Positions 9,884 through 20,703 of a stretch of DNA of 27,730 nt are shown piece by piece. The stretch lies in the NCBI GenBank assembly GCA_009733575.1, contig ML769982.1, positions 1 to 27,730 on the forward strand. Direction: 5' to 3'. Position 1 is the first letter of the stretch, and every line of letters starts with the position of its first letter. The translations under genes and the position numbers were made by a program. The notes beneath the pieces are model-generated. The model was not told where the DNA came from. It did not search any database and saw only the letters and a program-made list of their open reading frames with translations. Origin of the DNA: Gymnopus androsaceus JB14 (lineage: Eukaryota > Basidiomycota > Agaricomycetes > Agaricales > Omphalotaceae).

Positions 9884-9933
9884 TTTAATGACACGGTACA
9901 CTTGCATTCTCGATGAAATTTGAGCAAGAGTGT
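9884..9933. repeat. Direct repeat, partner at 10,104-10,153
   Basis: TTTAATGACACGGTACACTTGC and the 28 bases after it recur 220 bp downstream with scattered substitutions (TTGAATGACATGGTACACTTGC...). The shared GACA[CT]GGTACACTTGCA core is the best-preserved part. The arrangement fits an old tandem duplication or subterminal repeats of a decayed element. No gene is involved. Confidence 0.6.
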
Positions 9934-10159
9934 CTGGGCGTCCGATATATACATCATTGCAATATCAGTGTTGTCGTAAATGCCTGGATAAGTAACTCAA
10001 ACTGAGAATTCAGTAAAGTAACAACTTTTGTTTCTCCAGGCTCACATGTGCTGCTAAGGTCGGACAAGGACATATGTACAGTAGGTACTTCATACCAACG
10101 AATTTGAATGACATGGTACACTTGCAGTCTCAATAACATTTGAACAAAAATGTTCAATA

Positions 10160-11966
10160 AAGAATAAATTATCAGAGCCACTGTAAATGTTGACATGACT
10201 TAAACTACTTACACTTAGTACATATGTACAGTAGGTACGTACTACTTACCAATTCTAGAACAAAGTGCCATCTATTTTGCCAATTGTAGATGGGTTGGTG
10301 AGTGTGGTATTATACCAGTACTGCTTGGGATTTTGGAAGACTCAGATTGACGAAACTGTTTACTGCCATTACAGTTTTCTCACAGGTAACATGAAATAAG
10401 TACAGTGATAAACTGAACATTCAAGGGCCTTTGGAGCTTAATTAGCCACATATCTGGTCATAGACTGATGATAAGTTCTCTGCAGTGCCCTTAATATACT
10501 ATGAAAATATGTTTGTCTCCTACAGCAAAGATTTCTGCTTTGATTCTTGCATTAGTGGGAGATTTGTGGAAATTTTACTGTTCATCTAAGACATCAAATC
10601 ACCTTTGAATGGATAACACCCAGCTCATTATTGCACAAGTATTCGGAACATTGAAAGGGTTTGAGACAATTTAAGGCAAGTTATCATTGATATTCTTACC
10701 GTTATAACAGTTTTGACCATCTACCATACTTATACAGGACGGTGACGAGACCCACCATACCATCTGACAAAGACTACGAGCAGATATAACTATATCTTCG
10801 ATGGCCGTTCATATAGGGTGTCTAGGGTTCTCAAGAAGGCCGTAGTGTTGAATTAGATCTCTGACCAGCAGTTCAAATAATATTGTAATGCATATATACA
10901 CATTTGTACTGATCATATATTCTGTTGAACTATATTTGTATACTTAATTTTAATTGTTCTAGATGAACATACTTGCACATACTTACCGTTTAGAGTCTTG
11001 GTCGACCTTGAAACATTGTCTATGGGCACGGTTAGATTTGGGGCTGATTTTCTAGAACTAACAATTGGTAACACTTCAATGTACATGAGTTACTTTCTAA
11101 GTTCAAGCAATAAACTAACATTGAGCAGTGGTAAGTGCTCATAAGTAGTTTCGTCCTAGGACTAGTCTTGGGATGGTGTGTTTAGCAGTGATAAGTGTAT
11201 TTATTTCAATACTTACATGAGATGCAATGATGAGGAAGGATGTAAATGTTGACAGTTGTAATATGCTATATATGCTAATGATAGCTGTGCGTGTACTAGC
11301 CATTGGCCAAGGTACTAAATATGGGGGAACTTGTAAGTAGGCAATGGTTTTACAGTTTACATGTGCCGGTAATCTTGAGACTGTTTTGGCAAACTTGATA
11401 CAGCTGTGAATGATATACCAGTAAAGTGAGCAGCCATATACTGTAAGTGCGAAGCAGTACACTTTAATGTACATGCTACAGTGACCAGTTGCATAAGCCG
11501 CATCTGTGCATAAGTCCTAGGCAGTGTACTTGATGTTATAACTTAGATAATGGCAATTTATTGACCCTTTACTGTTGAGGTGGTAGGATTTACAATACAG
11601 CGAGAGAAAGATGTAAATGCCGTAATAAAGTCGCCACGCAACCATAAGGTACACGGCCAGACGCTCAGATGCACTTGGTTCATCCGCCGGCCGCAGTGCC
11701 ACGCATCAATTTTATTTTGAACTGATCTTGAAAAATTTCAAACTAGGTTTAAAATTGTCTAGATAGCACTGGAATGCAAATTATATTTACTTTTACGCTT
11801 CATCGACCAGTTGATTGCACCTGGGACAACTCTGCCCGGTTTGAACAAGCTCAATCAACCACTTCCAAGTTCAGACGTGATGTCATACCGGGTCACAAAG
11901 CCGGTTGGCTTCGAAGATGAATGCAAGTCTATATTTCGTTCATGCAATCCGCGCTGGTGCTTATAA
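10160..11966. other. About 1.8 kb without a recognisable gene
   Basis: The sequence is A/T-rich, with several short TAAGTA/TACTTAC and GTACATATGTAC motifs. ORFs on either strand are short and lack splice-consistent extensions or motifs. GC content rises from about 11,630, approaching the transposase gene, so the true transposon boundary may lie here. No terminal repeat matching the sequence after 17,100 was seen. Confidence 0.4.
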
Positions 11967-14900
11967 ATTGACTCAGCTGTATGGCGGGTAGCCTTTAACA
12001 AACAGCTGGGCGAATGGCGCATTGACTGCAAACCCTGTCGTATCGATAATCAGAGAGTTGACAACGCCAGGCGTCATGTAAATTCAGCGAAACATACCGA
12101 AAAGATCGATGCGCGTAAACGCCTAAATCATTCCGACGAGGCCAGCCCTACTCCAGCTATTCCTATTGAGTCTGCTTCAGACCTTTTGTCCACACGTCTC
12201 CTGGCATATCTCAGTAACGATCCTGGTGCCACATTGCAGAACTTACCTGCATTGGAAAGTTTCCCGGAGTCTTCTACGCCTGCATACGAGCCTTTGCAGA
12301 CCTATAACTGGGATGGGCTCGACGAATTAGATCCTCAATTTGCGGGGTCCCGTGAAGCTGAGGAGATACAAGCTTTGAGTGACTACATGCTTGGAGTATA
12401 CCAGTTTGGACCAGATGACATTAACTCAGATGAGGAATTACGCAATGAGGCTTCAGATGCGTCTGAATCAGAGACCGAGGATTCAAATACATTTGATGAA
12501 AGTAGAGGTAAGCTTAAGCATATGACCGTATATGCCCATGTCGCTAATGTATTTATACAATAAAGGAGACGATGCCTTTAATCCCAATGGCCTCAATCAC
12601 AAACGCGCTCGGATGACCAATTCTGCTTCTCGAGAATGGTTCCCTTGGAATAACAGAACTGTAAAGAGCATGCTACTCATAATTATTGACTTCTAAGCTG
12701 ACCTTTGGTTCAAGGAATGCACTATGGACATTCTCATGCATCTGCCGCGCTCTGTATTCTCTGCACGACAGCTGGACCTTTTTGTCTGGATGCTGAAAGT
12801 CTTGGGGGTTGATGACACTCCTTCAGTAAAAAGTATGACTGAGGTCGATAGGAAATTACAGGCACTCTACGGCATTCAAACCATCAAGTACAAGGGTGCT
12901 CTTGGACATACTTACTACACTAATAGCTTTGCCGACATCATCTCACAGGTCTGAATTTCTATCTTCATGATTTTTTGACCACTCATTGTACCACTAGGAA
13001 ATGGCGAACCCTCGAGTCCGCCCCCATCTTTCATTTTATCCTGAAGAAGTGCACAAAAACCTTTCAGAAGCACGCCAGTTTGCGCATTGGCTACACGAAA
13101 TTCCCGATGATGAAATGGGGCCAATGCTACGTGTTGGATCTATGGACTACTATATTTTTGAACCAGCCATGCTTCGCAGCGGGAAAATCTGTATGCCTCA
13201 CCGCTGGTTCACACGCGGAAAACATCATTATGCTCGATGCTGGGCTATGGAAGAAGTGATCAGGGAAGGTACTCGAAAGTCATGGAGGGTTACCAAAGGA
13301 GGTGGAGAGATTGTCATCGGAGAGGAAGAACTCCTAAAAAACTTTCCTCAGCTTCTTTTAGATGCTTCCTCCTATCCCGAGTTTGAGGTTGTTTCGAACA
13401 TTGAAGGTACTGATATTTTTCTTAAACACACCAATACTAGTACTTACTTGGAAACAGATTCAATCAACATATCAACCACGCCGCATACCATTGAAAGCTG
13501 GAAGCTTACCAATCCAGTTATAGGGAACCCATGGCGTGAACGTGCAAATGGTGCTCCTTGCCTTTCCTTTCCGATATGGCTCTACTGCGATGACACATCA
13601 GGGAATACCTCTAAAAAGTGGAACAAACATAACAGCTTTTTATTTACGGCTGCTGGTCTCCCGCGTGAAGAATCATCAAAGGAGTATAATGTCCACTTTT
13701 TGTCAACATCGAATATAGCTCCTCCGCTTGAAATGTTGGATGGCATTGCTGATCAGATCACGTTTGTGGTTATAACTTGATTTTCTCGCCTGAGCTCACC
13801 AATTAATAGTGATGCACAGGAGCATGGTGTTTGGGCTTGGGATTGCGTCACCAAGTCAAAGGTCTTGCTTATTCCCTGCGTTCTTGCTCTCCTTGGCGAT
13901 AATCCAATGCAAAGTGAGTTCGCATGTCATGTTGGCCTGCGTGGAAAATTCTTTTGTAGAATATGTGGAGTGAAGGGGAAAGATGCCAAAGCGGAAGACT
14001 CGTCAGGCCGCCCACTCCATACACACACAGAGCCAGATAATTCTGATGAGGATTCCGATGCTGCCTCTGTAATGTCGGCTGACAGTACACCAAGCACTTC
14101 AGAGAAGAAGAAGAAGGGAAAAACACGACGAAAGTTCAAGGAAGGGTTGGCGGCAATGACTCAGCGTGTAAAGGAGTTTATCAAGGTCGGAATCGGAATC
14201 ACCCCTTTTACAACTTATACATATCTCATTAATTTTTTCAGCCTGGAAGACCCAGAACGAAAGCGCAGAGCATTCCACTACTCAAAACACAATTTCTCAC
14301 TGCTCAGAGTCCGGGGTCTGCTACTAAAATCAAGGAAATGCGCACTGTAACTGGCATGAAAGACACCTTTCAAAATTTCTTCATTGACCAACTTCTAAAC
14401 TCATATAAACGACGACGCGGAGTTCCCAGTACACCTGCACAACCTATTTCTGACCTTCCTCCAGACACTATGAGTCCTGTATGGAGACTTCGGGGTAAGT
14501 TCTGTTCTGATTTTATTCGCAACTGTCTAAGCATACATCTATAGGTTTGGATCCTCACTCTGATACACCTGTAGAGATACTTCATGTCATTCTCCTTGGC
14601 TTTGTGAAGTATCTCTGGCGTGATGTCATTGAGAATCAAATCAAGAAAAACCCTGAACGACTAAAGGCATTGATTGTCCGTTTGTCTTCTCTTGACATCG
14701 ATGGGCTCGGGCTGGATTCAAAGCTCGCCGGTGCTACACTCGTTAACCACTATGGCTCACTTACAGGCTCTGATTTTCGTAAAGTCGCTCAGGTGGCTCC
14801 ATTTGTTTTGAAAGATTTTGTCTCTCAGGACTGCTATGCGACGTGGGTTGCATTGTCAAAGCTTATACCTTTGATATGGCAACCTGAAATTCAGGCGCTG

Positions 14901-17101
14901 GAATTATATCTGGTAATCTTGGCAGCTTGCACAAATATTCTATTCTCTAACTCTTGTTTTTACCAGACAACCCTGGAAAACGAAATACAGCACTTCCTTC
15001 TTTGCATGGGACGTTGGACTATTCGCTGGTTCAATAAGCCCAAGTTTCATATCCTTGTTCATCTCCCTGAGCACATTCGACGTTTTGGCCCAGCTATACT
15101 TTTCGCTACTGAAGGCTTCGAGTCCTTTAACGCTGTTATCCGTGCACAGAGTGTCCATTCCAACCGACAAGCTCCATCCCGGGACATCGCCATTGCGTTT
15201 GCCAAACAGAACCGTCTTCGCCATATGCTCAGTGGCGCACTTTTCCTAGACCGTGATAAAATCCCTACTGACATTGAGGGCGACCAAAATTTTCTCGATA
15301 CTACCCTTCCCCAAAAGGACCGAGTGACTGCAACTCAACGGTACTACCGCCTTGGTAATTTCAACCCAGACCACTTTGTGTGTGCAGGTCCGAGCACTCT
15401 CGAACTGGTTGACCATTCATTGGATACTGTTGGGCGTTATTTAGGTCTTGCTCCCTCAACCTTTACTTCATCGTCCGGTATGTCTCTATCCATATTTCTT
15501 TTCATATTCTTATTGTTGAACAGGTACTTGTACTCTTGATGGAGGAGCGACTGTACAACAATGGCAAAACACTTCGTCTGGTAGACATGTCCCCGAATCA
15601 TCTATTTTCGAGGCAGACGAAAAATTACACAGCAAGTTTCGCCGTGCTAAAGATTTGGTGCTGGTCAATCTTGACAAGTGTGTTCCGGGAAGTTACGTTG
15701 CTTGTAAAAACCTTGGGACAGGAAACGCGATTGATGGAGTTGAGATTGCTCAGGTGAAAGAGGTGCTATGGCGTTGTCGCCCTGATGTGATCTGCAAGAC
15801 TGCAGATGCCGTGTTACTAGAGGCTCATCAGGTTGGCCCGCAAACGTCTGTGCATGGAATGCCGCGGCTCCTCCCATCAAATGAATTCCATCTTGTTGAG
15901 CCTGAAGTAAGTATTTATTTGCTCGTTCTTTGATGCAACAGCTTACCAGAGGAGTAGATGCTGCTGTGTACAGTTAACGCTCAGCACGACTGTACTCGTA
16001 ACCCTTGTGCTATCGAAACCGATGCACCCGTCCGACAAGAATCGCGAGCAGACAGTCCTGCTTAAAGGTCGTGTTGATCATCGGGGGAATATTCGTGATC
16101 TGGTGCTCAACACTGCTCAAATGCGCGATGCAAAATATATTCAGCGCTTCAGAGTTATCCCTCAGTCTTTGCCATCTGATCATATTCTCGAGTCCAGTGC
16201 AGTTCGTGAATGGAAAGCGGAAAATCCAAAAACGAAACCTCCAAAGTCAGTTTCTTCTGCCCCACAAGCACAATCACCTTTGGCCCCATTGGCAAATCGA
16301 ATGGCGGGACCAGTTTCAACTTCAGGTCCCCGAGCGCAATCACCCTTGGCACCCTCAATACGTCGAACCGCACAAGCAGATCCCATTTTTCCTCTACGTT
16401 CAACAATTCCCGCATCTCCACTGGTTCATCCTCGGGTGACCCGTCCGGTGAATTCTTATCCAACAACGCCACTTTTCCAGCAAGGCTCGTCTACCCGACC
16501 GTCATCACCATATTCTTATTCTTCGAACTCTTATCTACCAACAATGCCACTTTTCGAGCAAGGCTCCTCTACCCAACCACCATCACCGTATTCTTCATAT
16601 TCTCCACACCCCATCCAGCAACAGCAGTTGCCGCACAATGAACAGGGGAGTTTGCCAAATCCGCACCCAACATCCCATCCATCCCTATTTCCTCACAGCC
16701 ATCTCATGCAACCCACCCCGTTTTATCCATATCCCCCAACCTCCGCATCCCATCCATCCCATGCCAACAATGCACCTCCACCGTCTACTTCATTTCATCC
16801 TCCACCACGTACTTCAATGAGGAATTCATATATGTCTCATGCGTACGATGATCCCACCGCACACCATACCTCTTATCGACCATCCGTTCAAGAACCTGGA
16901 GACGACTTTTCAAACCGCACTGCCTACAACACACCTCAGCCGCCGCATCCCTCTAACGAACCACATAATAATAATACCACGCTTGCATCACTGGCCAGAC
17001 AATCGTCCGGCGCATTTACTCCCCAACAACAGTTTTTCTCAGAGACGAGTTTCCCGCCAGGTTATGATGCGGGTTACTGGGGATTCAACCGTGATGCTTA
17101 G
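11967..17101 (+). CDS. Ten-exon tnp2/CACTA-like transposase-type gene, probably inactivated by one frameshift
   Basis: Exons are about 11967-12507, 12566-12660, 12715-12948, 12998-13765, 13820-14185, 14242-14494, 14545-14912, 14967-15477, 15524-15906 and 15958-17101. All nine introns (46-58 nt) have GT..AG ends and keep frame. Domains in order: a C2H2 finger (C-x2-C-x12-H-x5-H; Cys at 12027 and 12036, His at 12075 and 12093); an acidic stretch; ECTMDILMHLPRSVFS; ALGHTYY and MANPRVRP; LLGDNPMQSEFACHVGLRG followed by a CRIC cluster; an acidic/Lys-rich linker; DTPVEILHVILLGFVKYLW; RRFGPAILFATEGFESFN and SVHSNRQAPSRDIA; VNAQHDC; and a Pro/Ser/Gln-rich tail. This order recalls a family abundant in Agaricomycetes and resembles plant TNP2 transposases. 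I infer a DNA-transposon protein that acts in the nucleus. No in-frame ATG precedes the finger. One base near 16042 breaks the frame. Confidence 0.75.
16451..16604 (+). repeat. In-frame tandem duplication in the transposase tail, unit about 75-78 bp
   Basis: Two adjacent copies encode PTTPLFQQGSSTRPSSPYSY and PTMPLFEQGSSTQPPSPYSS. The DNA copies (16451-16525, 16526-16604) differ by scattered substitutions and a small indel that keeps the frame. The duplication lies in the disordered C-terminal tail. Confidence 0.8.
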
Positions 17102-17189
17102 ATACTTTAACTTTTATTAGTACGGTGCTACACTTGTTGTATTATGTTCATTTCTTTACTGAAAACCCCTCCTGTCGACAATAGGTTGA

Positions 17190-17990
17190 ACTATGTAGAT
17201 ATCAGCGAAATTGCAAGGAATAAACCATTTGATAGGTACAAGCTCCCAAGCACAACTCGTCTCCATCTCTGATTGCGACTCCGTTGCATGATGACCATGG
17301 TGTGTAGAAATATGAGGACTGGATGGCTGATGGCAGGTGCGTGATGAGTTGGAGTTGAGTAGCAGATAGTAGTTTGTGGTGGCAAAGCGAGTGTGAACAT
17401 CGTCGGACTAAAATGTTTGGTTCTTGTTGGAACTATTGCGAGATTCGAGACCCGAGATTCAGCGGCCATGTCCCATGTCTTGAATGGAAGGCCATCATCC
17501 GTCCGCATTCCGAGTATCAGGCTGGCAGTATGGCGAGGAAGAGGGACTCGAGCGTGTGCAAGTGCAGATTTGACAGAGGGAGGTGTCTGGAAAATTCAAG
17601 TATTAGCTAGGATCGAATGAAGGATTGAAGGAAGGATGAGATGAGAGTAACATACGGAAAAGCAGTGAATAGAGTGCATGCTTGAGTATAGGGCGTTCCT
17701 CAACGTTGTTCCGGAGTAGGTTGTTCGGTACTGCAAGCGTGTGCGGCGGTGGCTGGTTGTGCTGGCCGTGTAAAGTGTACACGGGTTGCCGTGTCCAATC
17801 GGTATCGTGAAAGTGTGGCAGCGTATAAGGTAGGACAGGGACTCGTGGACGCCGATTGGATGTTTGCTGGAAAGGATGGACGCCGCTGATAGTACGGGGC
17901 AGACGTACTCGGTGGGGGAGGCTGATGACGCTGTAACCTTGCCTTCCGAGTTTGGTTTTCTTCATCGTCTATCCGTATGACCAAGATGGA
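17190..17990 (-). pseudogene. Possible minus-strand coding remnant, unidentified
   Basis: Reading the minus strand, two GC-rich open blocks flank an intron-like gap. Donor GTATGT follows ...CTTTTCC near 17,650, and acceptor TTTTCCAG precedes ACACCTCCC near 17,590. The downstream block reads TPPSVKSALAHARVPLPRHT and then MRTDDGLPFKTWDMAAESRV. The upstream block is Pro/Ser/Thr-rich in one frame and open in two others, so its true frame is unclear. No family is recognised. It may be another captured or decayed host gene piece, like the chimera immediately upstream on the same strand. Confidence 0.25.
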
Positions 17991-18136
17991 GTAGAAGGTA
18001 CGGTGCCAGTAGTCGCATGCGATGAACGAGAGCCTGGCGGATTCGGCGAGTCAATCGACATTCTGGCAAACGACTGCTTGGGCCTAGGATGATGTCGGGA
18101 TCATACTCTAGGTCGATGAATGTCTAATGAGGAAGA

Positions 18137-18791
18137 TCAAAATGAAGTCGAGACGGGTTCAACAAGTGTCCATGCCTTCATGATGATCTCTGTGGGTGTA
18201 ATTAGTGTACCGAACCAGGATAGGTTCTTCTCTTTCAGAATCTGGTCAAACGAGACTTCGAGTTCTTCGTATTGAACCAGGGCATCGTCAAACAAAGTCA
18301 CCCCTTCAAAAGATGTCGCAAGACTTTCCTGGTGAAACAAGTCAGATTGGACCAGGTACGAAAGAGCGGTATATACACACTTTGAGAACGAAGAATGTCC
18401 AAAAGTTCCACCGTGGCATCTGTCGCTGACCCTCTGACCGCCGAACTTCATCTTCGCGTTGAACTACGGCCATTTCAAACGCGGGTAACACACCGTCCCG
18501 GAGCTTGTTCATGAATTCAGCCCAGGCTGCAGGGTTATTCGCTCCGTTGGACCATACGAGCTGAATACAACTGTTGGAACCGAAGTAGATGAGAGTGCGG
18601 CTCGATGCATCAGAAGACCAAGCGGGACGTACTGGGTGATAAGCCTCTATTTCATCCGTGGCATCCCTTCCGACAAAGTGCAGTTGATAAATGTAGCGAC
18701 GATGAACAATGAGGATGTGGCCGCGAGAATTTAGACAGGCAACTTCTGAGCGAGTGAAAGTGGGTAGTTTGCGAGCAGGGGTTCCAGTCAC
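18137..18791 (-). pseudogene. Chimeric fragment: cytochrome b5 domain piece fused to TRAPPII Trs130/TRAPPC10 piece
   Basis: On the minus strand one open frame (18791 to about 18394) starts with a cytochrome b5-like segment: LPTFTRSEVA, HILIVHRRYIY, then LHFVGRDATDEIEAYH. The last block is characteristic of fungal delta-8 sphingolipid desaturases. The 'HPGG' segment that should lie between YIY and LHFVG is missing, so one heme-ligating His is lost. The frame continues into CIQLVWSNGANNPAAWAEFM and SEGQRQMPRWNFWTFFVLK, as in Trs130/TRAPPC10, a TRAPPII subunit that acts in Golgi traffic. A normal intron (GTGTGT...CACCAG, about 18,350-18,395) leads to ESLATSFEGVTLFDDALVQY and EKNLSWFG. Both parts are short internal pieces, and the b5 part has no ATG. 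The retained intron indicates DNA-level capture. The family matches are recalled, not searched. Confidence 0.7.
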
Positions 18792-19551
18792 GAGTCTATT
18801 GCGCTAGGCCAATGCACTAGACGCTTGCACGATGCATCCCAGCGCTGCTAAAAGTGCCTCTGGCACTCCCCAAGTTTGACCAGACCTACGACTTGGCCCA
18901 CTGTGGGAACCAGACTCTGGGATTTGTAACGATATGGAGACAGGCCGTTTAGAAGGGACGTGAGAGAAGCTCGCAGAAGTAGGTGAGAATGTGGCGCCGT
19001 GGCACGATACATGTGATGCACACGAGACGCGTCAATTGTGATCAACAAACTGATAAAAAGCCCGCAGGACGTGTTCTGCCAAATTTCACAACGACAAGGG
19101 TATGCGGCACCGTGGCTGGACAAATCCGCATATTTAAACCCTCTTAGAAGCATTAGGATGCACCCCGCGAATCAGAATACACGACATGCAAGCACGTCGT
19201 GGGACCTCCTCGCAAATTGCAACCTGCCTCTGAAGCTGTTAGGCATAATAAGGTCGTGCATGACTTTATCATAGTTTGTGATTTTTTCGGAGAGCGTTGA
19301 TGGTAGCGGTTCTGAGGAGAGCAGACGGCAAGGGATATCTGCCTTTTTAAGTGAGGCGCTAATGCCATGTGATGCTGGTCACTCAAAAAGGTAATAGGCG
19401 CTCCAGTATGAGAACGTCGACGCGTTTGAACGGTACTAACACGCACACCTTAATCTCACTTTACACGATTTAGTGCTATCTCTGCTCCAAAGCAATGTGA
19501 GTCATTTATAATAGAAGAAAAAAATGGATTTTGAGGCATTCTACTACAAAA
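18792..19551. other. Stretch between the chimera and the coiled-coil gene
   Basis: ORFs on both strands (for example 18848-19153 minus) carry no known motif. The sequence is moderately GC-rich like neighbouring exons, so decayed coding sequence is possible but unproven. No terminal repeats delimiting the captured pieces were found. Confidence 0.35.
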
Positions 19552-20341
19552 TCAAGCATTAGTGACTGCTTCACTCTCCGCCTCGATACGCAAAGCTTCC
19601 AGCCTCTCAATCACATCGTCTACTCTTTCACGAATACGCCCAGGGTTGGATGCATGAGTGATGGGGGTGGTGAGAATAAATGCAAGTCTCGAAGACATAG
19701 ACAAAGCACCAGTGGACCTAGCTAGATCTGCACGAGCCTCTGCAAGCGAAGCTTCTACCTCACGAAGTTCCATACTACGCCTGTCGTTGTCGATCTGATT
19801 AATCTCTAAGGCAGCGTGTAGTGCCTCGTTGTTGCCCTCCAAGCTCTTGATCTCGATGTCCTTCGCAGCCAGCTGAGTTTCTAGCTCGTGAACCCGGTCC
19901 GTTAAGACTTTGACCACCTCGGGCGATGGCCGATTCAGAAGTGCCTTGTAAGCAATCCGATATTGCTTAGCTTCAAGTTCTGCCCCCCGAAGCTTGCAGA
20001 CAGTCTCCTTCAGCTTCTTGGCCAGTGAAAGTCTAATGAGAGAATTGTCAGCTAAAAATCTGATGTAAGAGAGACAGTGGAACTAACTGCGAAGGCAAGC
20101 AACTGTCACGGTTCACATGCATCGCAAGTGGCTGCACTGAGATTGGAGGGGTCGGTAGCTGCTCCTCATCGACGCGTTTACGTTTGATGGAAGGTGAAGA
20201 CGTGGGTGTGGAATATTCGTAGACGGTAAAGGTATTTTGGTCACCGCCAATGGTATAGAGAGGCGCGAGAACACTGGATGGCTGTGGACTTTCATTAATA
20301 AATATGTTAAGTTAGGGTGAAAATCGTACAGTTTGAGACAT
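19552..20341 (-). CDS. 229-aa coiled-coil protein of unknown function, three exons
   Basis: ATG at 20341-20339; exons 20341-20330, 20281-20104 and 20051-19552 (stop TGA at 19554-19552). Introns of 48 nt (20329-20282) and 52 nt (20103-20052) restore frame. The second donor is slightly ambiguous, because a GT six bases upstream also keeps frame. The N-terminal part is Ser/Pro/Thr-rich and has a basic nuclear-localisation-like run (SIKRKRVDEE). From about residue 68 the protein is mostly helical and charged. A long coiled coil is evident (VKVLTDRVHELETQLAAKDI, EIKSLEGNNEALHAALEI, ASLAEARADLA), followed by a shorter helix near the end (RIRERVDDVIERLEALRIEA). No catalytic motif is seen. It diverges from the 418-aa gene and shares a symmetric promoter with it, which suggests co-expression and possibly partnership. 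An upstream ATG (20443-20441) would be removed if a 5' UTR intron (20441-20386) is spliced. Confidence 0.7.
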
Positions 20342-20530
20342 GTTGTTGACGTTGCGAGGAAGTATGGAGGTGCAAGCACAGAAGGCTACCACAGTAAGCA
20401 TTAGGCCACCAAAGGTGTATTAAGAGCAGAAGAAGACATACATTTCGTGATTTTTGAGAGACGATGAATGTGAACTGAGGCTCAAGATGTTAGTGAAGTC
20501 GATGGGGTTTAGAAATGGGAAAACTTCCAG

Positions 20531-20621
20531 CTTTTATAGGGATTTTGGAGGTCACGTTGAATGCGAATTGCATTCAACAAAATTTTCGCTTTGCACGTTA
20601 CCGCCAAAAATCCTATAAAAG
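20531..20621. promoter_or_regulatory. Symmetric bidirectional core promoter
   Basis: CTTTTATAGGGATTTTGG (20531-20548) is mirrored by CCAAAAATCCTATAAAAGG (20603-20621). The similarity continues inward (GGTCACGT against the reverse complement of ACGTTACC). Each arm supplies a TATAAAA box: 20614-20620 reading plus, about 90 bp before the ATG at 20704, and 20538-20532 reading minus, toward the ATG at 20341. The centre has a TTGAATGC...GCATTCAA palindrome, a likely factor site. Confidence 0.65.
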
Positions 20622-20703
20622 GATGGAAAAAATTCAACAAGCTCCCTAGAATTGCTCGAGTCTCCATCCAAAAATCACCAGCAGGTGCCCAGCGTCGCCC
20701 GGC

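Noticed and set aside
11139..11474. Minus-strand ORF of 111 codons upstream of the transposase gene
   Set aside because: A/T-rich, no motif, no splice-linked neighbours; likely chance.
13869..15274. Several antisense and alternate-frame ORFs within the transposase exons
   Set aside because: They overlap well-supported exons, carry no motifs of their own and follow from the composition of the real frame.
16155..16641. Overlapping ORFs on both strands in the Pro/Ser-rich tail
   Set aside because: Low-complexity coding DNA leaves other frames open; only the frame ending at 17101 continues the gene.
11967..17101. Assignment of the transposase-type gene to the KDZ or Plavaka families
   Set aside because: The motifs I remember for KDZ transposases and for Plavaka proteins differ from those seen here. 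The tnp2/CACTA-like label fits better but remains tentative.
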